Shown here: piece after piece, positions 58,537 to 64,000 of the stretch
Numbering within the stretch: position 1 is the stretch's first letter
Layout: every line of letters starts with the position of its first letter
Source of the DNA: Halioxenophilus aromaticivorans
GTDB lineage: Bacteria > Pseudomonadota > Gammaproteobacteria > Pseudomonadales > Cellvibrionaceae
DNA length: 64,000 nt
Assembly: GCF_042850945.1 (NCBI RefSeq)
Contig: NZ_AP031496.1
Coordinates: 5,270,001 to 5,334,000 of the forward strand
Direction: 5' to 3'
Notes under the pieces: model-generated
Databases searched by the model: none
The model's input: the letters and a program-made list of their open reading frames with translations, nothing else
What the model was told of the DNA's origin: nothing
Program-made: the position numbers and the translations under genes

Positions 58537-61248
58537 TCAATACTTGTAAGACATGCCCAGAAGCCATTGGGTACCGGTATTTTGCTCTGCCCAAAGGCGG
58601 CCAATACCAGGTGCCATATAATCGGCTACCGGTTCGTCGGTTAGGTTAATCCCTTCCAGGGTAAAACGCAGGTTATCGTTGAACTGATACGCCACTGAGA
58701 AATCCAGGTTGGCGGTTTCGTCGCGGTAACGCGCTTTGTTAAAATCACTGTTATGACTGGTGACATATTCGTCGCGGTAGGAATAAGCCAATCGCGTACT
58801 CAGCTTGTCGTCCTCGTAGAAAACGGTAACGTTATAGGACACATCGCTCTGGCCAGTCAGCTGCAATCCGGTGGCATCAACCTCTGAATCTACCAACGTG
58901 ATATTGGTTATAACACCCATTTTTTGGAAGAATTCCACCGGTACAAAGGTGAAGTTTTGCTGGTACTGCAGCTCCCAGCCGTCCAGCATTCCGCCACCGC
59001 CGTTAACGCGGCGTGTTACATCAAACTCGGCATCAATAAGATCATTAATTTGTGATCCCAATAGGCTGTCTGGCAAACCGGTTTGTGCCCAAGTTAAACG
59101 GGTTGTTTCACTGGTTGGGAATGACTCGATATCTTTGTAGAAATACGCCAACGAAACCAACGCACCTTCATCAAAATACCACTCGGCAGAGATATCATAA
59201 TTATCCGCACGGAAAGGCTCAATGTAAGGGTTACCGTAGCTCACCGCAGGGTCGCCAAAAATGGCTACGCTACCACCTGGGTTGAGATCGGTTAGGTTAG
59301 GCCGCGACATTACTTTGGCGTAACTGGCCCGCAGAATTAAATCTTCCGCTAGGTTATAGGCTAGGTTTAAAGACGGCAAAGTGTCGCTGTAATCGTGATC
59401 AACCGTTACGGTCTGGTCGCTATTAATACCGGTGGCAGACAATTCGGTTTCAACCTGACGCACGCCGAAATTACCACGGAATCGACGACCGGCTAAGTCG
59501 GTATCGAAGTCCGCTTGCAGGTAAAAACCGGTTACGTTTTCTTCAACGTCACGGGTATCGCCGGTACGCACCGCGTAGGGCCAACAACCAGAGTCTAAGT
59601 AGGTATTAAACTGCGACGAGTCACCCATAAAGAATGTTTGACCACCAGCGTTAACTACAGAACCCATGTCCGCAGTCACTTGCGGAGACAAACCACAGGC
59701 CAAGCCATCAACGGTGCCATCCAATTCATCGGCGCTGGTGAAAGAACGGTCCGCGCGCAAGCCTTCGATTTCGTAGGTGTAATCACGCTGGGAGAATCCA
59801 GCCTTTAACACAAAAATATCGTTTAAATCGTACTCAAGGTCGATTTTAATGGTGTCTGAATCGGAGCTGGCATCGTACAAACGATCTCGATATTCGGACA
59901 CTTCCCAGTTAGCAGGGTTGGCGGTATCAAAGCTGTAATCCAAAAATGGACTGGTCATGCTACTGAAATCGTAGCTCACCGCGGATGAAGACTCAGCGTA
60001 GTTTACTAACTGACGTTCATCACCATCACTGTAGTGCTCATAAATTAACGTGGTCTCGCGGTTGTCCAGCTCAGATTGAGACTGAGAAACCATGGCCTTT
60101 ACGCGCAGCTCGTCGGTAATATCCTGATCTAACGTTAGGGCAAATTGAGTAAACTCCGACTCCCAGTTTGATTCGAAAGCTTCTGAACGAACATCAACGC
60201 CATCCATAGTGGCCGAAATCAGCGAGTTATTGCCGTCGATGGTGTAAGCCGCAACGTCGGTCTGTTGCACCCCGGTAGATCCGGTTCTTGCCAAAGAAAT
60301 CGCCTGCATAAAGGGCTCTTTTCGCTCGGATTCTACATTGGCGTATAGAGCATCAAAGGTAATTAATGTGCCTTCGGCTGGTTTAAATTGGAAAGCACCA
60401 GTTACGCCTGTACGATCTTGCTCGTGGGTTTTATCGGCGTAGCGTGGGAAGCGCGGGTGCCAGGCTGAGTTAACCGCGGCGATTTCTTCATCGGTAGTAC
60501 AAGCACTGCAGCTGCCGAAGGTGTCGTCTTCCCAGCGACCTGTATCTGCGCCAGTGTTACTCACCACTCGCTCGGCGGTGGAGAAAGAAACCAATGCACC
60601 AAAAGTTTCAGAATCGTTGGTAAAGCTAAATAAACCGGAGGTACGCGGACTGGTTTTAGAGGCATCCTCGCTGTAACCGGCCTGCACGTTAAGTGCGATT
60701 TCTAATGGGTCGTAATCAAAGGGGCGGCCGGTGTGCAGATTAACGGTGGCTCCCAAAGAACCCTCTTCCAACTCGGCAGATTGGGTTTTGTATACATCCA
60801 ATCGGTTAAACAATTCGGATGCAAACACGTTAAAGTCAAACGCACGGCTGGTACGCACACCACCTGAGCCCGCGGCCAAAGATTGACCCATGGCGTTATT
60901 TATCATCACTCGTGAATAGGTACCGTCCAAACCGCGCACGGTGATTTCACGGCCTTCACCGGCTTCACGAGAAATAGCCACACCGGGAATACGCTGCAGC
61001 GATTCCGCTAGGTTGGTATCTGGGAAATCAGCAATATCTTCGGCCATGATGGAATCCACCACACCAGAAGCATTGCGCTTGGCCTCCAGGGCCTGGGTTA
61101 AACTTTCACGGAAACTTGCGGTGACAACGACTTCTTCGATAACACCTTCCTGCGCGATGGCGGGAAGTGACATACCGGCTGCAATCATGGAATTGGCAAT
61201 CAGTACGTTTTTAACCAAAGAATTGCGTTGGAGAAATGTAGTTTTCAT
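58537..61248 (-). CDS. TonB-dependent receptor of the pectin locus
   Basis: A 903-residue receptor with a signal peptide (LIANSMIAAGMSLPAIAQ), TonB-box-like IEEVVVTASFRESLTQALEA, a plug with GEGREITVRGLDGTYSRVMI, and a barrel ending QWLLGMSYKY. This motif pattern marks the large carbohydrate-type receptors of marine gammaproteobacteria. It probably takes up oligogalacturonides for the DUF4861-GH105 and Kdu enzymes encoded downstream. Three operator palindromes lie 160-250 bp upstream, and a strong terminator follows it. Confidence 0.92.
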   Translation of the reverse strand: MKTTFLQRNSLVKNVLIANSMIAAGMSLPAIAQEGVIEEVVVTASFRESLTQALEAKRNASGVVDSIMAEDIADFPDTNLAESLQRIPGVAISREAGEGREITVRGLDGTYSRVMINNAMGQSLAAGSGGVRTSRAFDFNVFASELFNRLDVYKTQSAELEEGSLGATVNLHTGRPFDYDPLEIALNVQAGYSEDASKTSPRTSGLFSFTNDSETFGALVSFSTAERVVSNTGADTGRWEDDTFGSCSACTTDEEIAAVNSAWHPRFPRYADKTHEQDRTGVTGAFQFKPAEGTLITFDALYANVESERKEPFMQAISLARTGSTGVQQTDVAAYTIDGNNSLISATMDGVDVRSEAFESNWESEFTQFALTLDQDITDELRVKAMVSQSQSELDNRETTLIYEHYSDGDERQLVNYAESSSAVSYDFSSMTSPFLDYSFDTANPANWEVSEYRDRLYDASSDSDTIKIDLEYDLNDIFVLKAGFSQRDYTYEIEGLRADRSFTSADELDGTVDGLACGLSPQVTADMGSVVNAGGQTFFMGDSSQFNTYLDSGCWPYAVRTGDTRDVEENVTGFYLQADFDTDLAGRRFRGNFGVRQVETELSATGINSDQTVTVDHDYSDTLPSLNLAYNLAEDLILRASYAKVMSRPNLTDLNPGGSVAIFGDPAVSYGNPYIEPFRADNYDISAEWYFDEGALVSLAYFYKDIESFPTSETTRLTWAQTGLPDSLLGSQINDLIDAEFDVTRRVNGGGGMLDGWELQYQQNFTFVPVEFFQKMGVITNITLVDSEVDATGLQLTGQSDVSYNVTVFYEDDKLSTRLAYSYRDEYVTSHNSDFNKARYRDETANLDFSVAYQFNDNLRFTLEGINLTDEPVADYMAPGIGRLWAEQNTGTQWLLGMSYKY

Positions 61249-61407
61249 TAGAACTCTCCCTTAACGTCGGCGTGGCCTTGGCGCTGCCGAGTCTGTTTTA
61301 TTTATGTTTTATAGTGGTTTGGCCGTGGTTTGCTGCGCCTGGCTGCCTGCAGCCACCAACATTGGCCTAATACAGTAATCCCTTATGGCCAATAATTTAG
61401 CGCTTTG

Positions 61408-61496
61408 TGCCACCGGTGGCAAGCTTAAAACGAACAAAAGCCAAACCTCTTTGCTACCGGTGGCACAGATAATACACAGTTATGCCACCGGTGGCC
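61408..61496. promoter_or_regulatory. Cluster of three LacI-type operators upstream of the pectin TonB receptor
   Basis: TGCCACCGGTGGCA at 61408-61421 is perfect; 61452-61465 has one mismatch; 61483-61496 differs only at the last base. The sites are spaced 44 and 31 bp apart. The same palindrome precedes uxaC at 37822. The LacI-family protein at the right edge is a natural candidate binder (inference). Confidence 0.75.
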
Positions 61497-61525
61497 ACAG
61501 AAGATAAATTAAGTTTGCGGTTTTT

Positions 61526-63049
61526 TTACACTACTGCGCCGATATGCCACGGCAGAAACTCATAATTACCGTAATCTAATAATTCGCTTTTGGAGCGTTC
61601 ACCGGAGGCAAAAGCGACTAAACGCGCCAATAATGCCCGCCCGCATTCATCAACGGTTTGTTCGCCGTCAAATACCACGCCACAGTTGAAGTCCATGTCG
61701 TCGGCCATGGCTTGGTAGAGAGGCGAGTTGGTGGCTAATTTAAAACTCGGTGTGGGCTTAGAACCAAAGGCAGAACCTCGCCCCGTGGTAAAGCATACGA
61801 TATTGGCCCCAGAGGCGATTTGACCGGTAACCGATACCGGGTCGTAGCCGGGGCTATCCATTACCACTAGGCCCCGCTCGGTAATGGGCTCGGCATACTG
61901 GAACACACCATTTAAGGCAGAAGTACCACCCTTGGCCTGTGCCCCTAGAGACTTTTCCAAAATGGTGGTTAGGCCGCCCGCTTTATTACCCGGCGAGGGG
62001 TTATTGTTCAGCTCGGCGCCATTCTTTTGTGTGTACTGCAGCCACCAGTCGATGCGATCTTGCAGGGCTTGGGCTACCTGGGGTGATTTGGCCCGGGCCA
62101 AAAGCAAATGTTCAGCGCCGTAAATTTCCGGCGTCTCGGATAAAATCGCCGTTCCGCCGGCTGCGGTTAAATAATCCATGGCCGCCCCCAGGGATGGGTT
62201 GGCGGTGATACCCGATAAAGCATCAGAGCCACCGCACTGCAAACCAACTTTTAATTCACTGATGGCAACCGGCACGCGCTCTTGGGCTTGGGCCGCAGCT
62301 AGCATGTCTTCTACAATTTTAATACCAGCGGCTACGGAATTACGGGTGCCGCCCTCACGCTGAATGACCAAACTGCGAAAGCGAGCGTCTTCTTGCAAAC
62401 GGCTGCGATCTTTAAATTGATCCAGCTGCATTACCTCGCAGCCCAAACCAATCATAAGCACCGAAGCAAAATTGGGTTGCCGCGCAAATCCCGCGTAAAC
62501 CCGGTTAAGCAAATCGTACCCCTCCCCCATGGCCATGCCACAACCGGTGGCGTGGGTAAACGCCACCACGCCATCCACATTGCTGTAGGCGCTTAAGGCT
62601 CCGGGGCTGGCGAAGTGTTTTTCAATTAATTTTGCCACGGTGGCGGAGCAATTAACCGAGGTTAAAATGCCTATGTAATTACGCGTGCCTACTTGGCCAT
62701 CCGCGCGAGGATACCCTAAAAAATGCGTGGGCAGGTCGGTGCTGGTTTCAGTTTTTGCCGTTTGGGATTGGCCGGCCGGGCGCTTGGGCAAACCATCGGC
62801 GGGTAAAAAACAGTTGTGGCTGTGCACGTGCTGGCCAGGCTGAATATTTTCACTGGCGATACCAATCACTTGATCGTATTTAATAATTAAATCATTTTTG
62901 GCAATGGGGCGCGTGGCCAGCTTATGGTACCTAGGTATCGTATCGGCCACGGCTAAGCCGTCTAGCTCTGGTAATAAAACATTGGGTAGTAGCTCGGTAC
63001 GGGCTACCGCGACGTTATCCGCCGCGTGTAATTGAAGGGTTAACTGCAT
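61526..63049 (-). CDS. uxaA: Altronate dehydratase
   Basis: A 507-residue full-length enzyme combining the small N-terminal SAF domain (about 1-90) and the large C-terminal domain (GYPRADGQVGTRNYIGILTS, FTHATGCGMAMG, LKVGLQCGGSDALSG, SPGYDPVSVTGQIASGANIV). It dehydrates D-altronate to 2-keto-3-deoxygluconate, the last UxaC-UxaB-UxaA step, where this branch joins the KduI-KduD branch. It lies upstream of the TonB receptor on the same strand, with the operator cluster between them. Confidence 0.95.
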   Translation of the reverse strand: MQLTLQLHAADNVAVARTELLPNVLLPELDGLAVADTIPRYHKLATRPIAKNDLIIKYDQVIGIASENIQPGQHVHSHNCFLPADGLPKRPAGQSQTAKTETSTDLPTHFLGYPRADGQVGTRNYIGILTSVNCSATVAKLIEKHFASPGALSAYSNVDGVVAFTHATGCGMAMGEGYDLLNRVYAGFARQPNFASVLMIGLGCEVMQLDQFKDRSRLQEDARFRSLVIQREGGTRNSVAAGIKIVEDMLAAAQAQERVPVAISELKVGLQCGGSDALSGITANPSLGAAMDYLTAAGGTAILSETPEIYGAEHLLLARAKSPQVAQALQDRIDWWLQYTQKNGAELNNNPSPGNKAGGLTTILEKSLGAQAKGGTSALNGVFQYAEPITERGLVVMDSPGYDPVSVTGQIASGANIVCFTTGRGSAFGSKPTPSFKLATNSPLYQAMADDMDFNCGVVFDGEQTVDECGRALLARLVAFASGERSKSELLDYGNYEFLPWHIGAVV

Positions 63050-63175
63050 TGTTGAACACCTAGCTGATTAGCAAAGGCCTGACAGGCAGGCAGGATAACG
63101 GTTATACCAACACCGCCAACCCCTAATGTTTAAACCTAAATTCAACAATGACGACTGAAAACTCAGCCCGAGGGA

Positions 63176-64000
63176 TTAGCGATCGGTAGACTGACGCTGT
63201 AGCAGCTCAGGCGTAAATTCTGAAACCAAATCGGCGTCTTCGACGGTTTCTACGCTGAGCGCTTGTATTAGTTTTAGCGTGGCCGCTTTGGCCATGTCTT
63301 CATTGGGGCGTTTTAACGTGGTTAACGATGGCCGCAGGCGAGAAGCCATTGGATCGTCATCGTAACCCACCACGAGTAAATCTTGCGGCACCTTAATGCC
63401 GAGATCTTCGGCACTGTGCATCACTGCAATGGCCATTTGATCGTTGCTGGCAAAGATTGCGTCCGGTTTTACTTCGCCAGACAATAATCGATCGGCGTTT
63501 TGCTTTGCGGTTTCGTAGGTAAAATCGCCGGCAATAATAAATTCTGGGCGAATTTTTTGGCCCCGCTGGGCCAATGCCTCGGTCAACCCAGCGAAGCGTT
63601 CTTTGGACGCTAAACGGTGCTCGGGCCCCAATAAAATGGCCACGTCTTTACACTGTTTTTGTTCAAATAATTGTGCCACCTGATCCATGGCCTTGCGATC
63701 GTTAGATACCACCACGGCTTCGGGCCTATCCACGGCTTTGGCCGCCAGGCGCACATAGGGAATGGTGTTTTCCCGCAGCGCCTCAAACAATGGCTCAACG
63801 GCGGAAATCGGCGGCATCACAATTAAGCCATCGATTTTAGAACGCGCCACAAAACTCAACACTTCCGGAATCAGGTCGTCTTCGTGATAGCTACGCGGGT
63901 GCACAACCAGTTCAAAACCGAATTTGGCACAGGCATTTAAAATACCGCGCTGTACCGAATGCAATACAATGGCGTTGGGCTCATCGTACACCAAGCCAAT
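63176..64000 (-). CDS. LacI-family regulator, C-terminal part (runs off right edge)
   Basis: The frame is open to the window edge; codons upstream of MVYDEPNAIVLHSVQRGILN read IGL, typical of the start of a LacI sensor domain, so the HTH lies outside. The visible sensor domain shows EVLSFVARSKIDGLIVMPPI, DAIFASNDQMAIAVMHSAED and LLVVGYDDDPMASRLRPSLT. It is 126 bp upstream of uxaA on the same strand. Such regulators repress sugar-acid pathways until a metabolite binds; it is the leading candidate for the TGCCACCGGTGGCA sites. Confidence 0.88.
   Translation of the reverse strand: MGLVYDEPNAIVLHSVQRGILNACAKFGFELVVHPRSYHEDDLIPEVLSFVARSKIDGLIVMPPISAVEPLFEALRENTIPYVRLAAKAVDRPEAVVVSNDRKAMDQVAQLFEQKQCKDVAILLGPEHRLASKERFAGLTEALAQRGQKIRPEFIIAGDFTYETAKQNADRLLSGEVKPDAIFASNDQMAIAVMHSAEDLGIKVPQDLLVVGYDDDPMASRLRPSLTTLKRPNEDMAKAATLKLIQALSVETVEDADLVSEFTPELLQRQSTDR

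Overview
The window reads as chromosomal DNA of a saprophytic, probably marine gammaproteobacterium of the Cellvibrio/Saccharophagus/Simiduia type. This is an inference from several TonB-dependent receptors, modular secreted pectin enzymes and the isomerase (UxaC/UxaB/UxaA, KduI/KduD) uronate route; no rRNA or other taxonomic marker is present. No tRNA, rRNA or CRISPR array was seen.

Region 1 (about 1-5,100) is mobile and addictive DNA: the N-terminal half of a Tn3-family transposase running off the left edge, a PIN-toxin/HTH-antitoxin pair with a duplicated operator, a RelE-type toxin with an XRE antitoxin, and a short tyrosine recombinase. Region 2 (5,100-17,600) is a phthalate-type aromatic catabolic cluster. 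It holds a quinolinate phosphoribosyltransferase, a MarR regulator, a Rieske oxygenase, its PDR-type reductase, a dihydrodiol dehydrogenase, a 4,5-dihydroxyphthalate-decarboxylase-like protein, a class II aldolase-family protein, a truncated haemoglobin, an ABM-domain membrane protein, a DMT exporter and a TAXI-TRAP uptake system. Near-identical operator-like palindromes (core TTAGATtGCTAAT) lie in three separate promoter regions and suggest one regulon.

Region 3 (17,700-22,300) is a piece of an integrative element or plasmid: a Toprim protein, small unknown genes with intergenic hairpins, and a CobT-like VWA protein. A minimal Tn3-family transposon (22,295-25,521; 65-bp inverted repeats, transposase only, no matching target duplication) separates it from a 5'-truncated nupC. 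Both flanking reading frames now begin inside the transposon ends.

Region 4 (25,500-37,800) is ordinary chromosome: nucleoside transport and uridine kinase, a 2-oxoglutarate oxygenase, a LacI regulator with a TonB receptor, a zinc metalloprotease, a PAP2 phosphatase, and a membrane-protein pseudogene with two in-frame stops.

Region 5 (37,800-64,000) is a pectin utilisation locus. Extracellular attack: pectinesterase, a three-module esterase/PL10 lyase/CE12 esterase, a CE12 esterase, GH43, and DUF4861-GH105. Uptake: a TonB receptor. Cytoplasm: KduI-KduD for unsaturated uronate and UxaC-UxaB-UxaA for galacturonate, both giving 2-keto-3-deoxygluconate; its kinase and aldolase are not in the window. 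A LacI regulator is cut by the right edge. Copies of the palindrome TGCCACCGGTGGCA precede uxaC and the TonB receptor. Inside the locus, a foreign-looking cassette (redoxin, NTF2-like protein, TonB receptor, AraC regulator; 45,572-50,936) lies between a truncated and a full copy of the GH43 gene.
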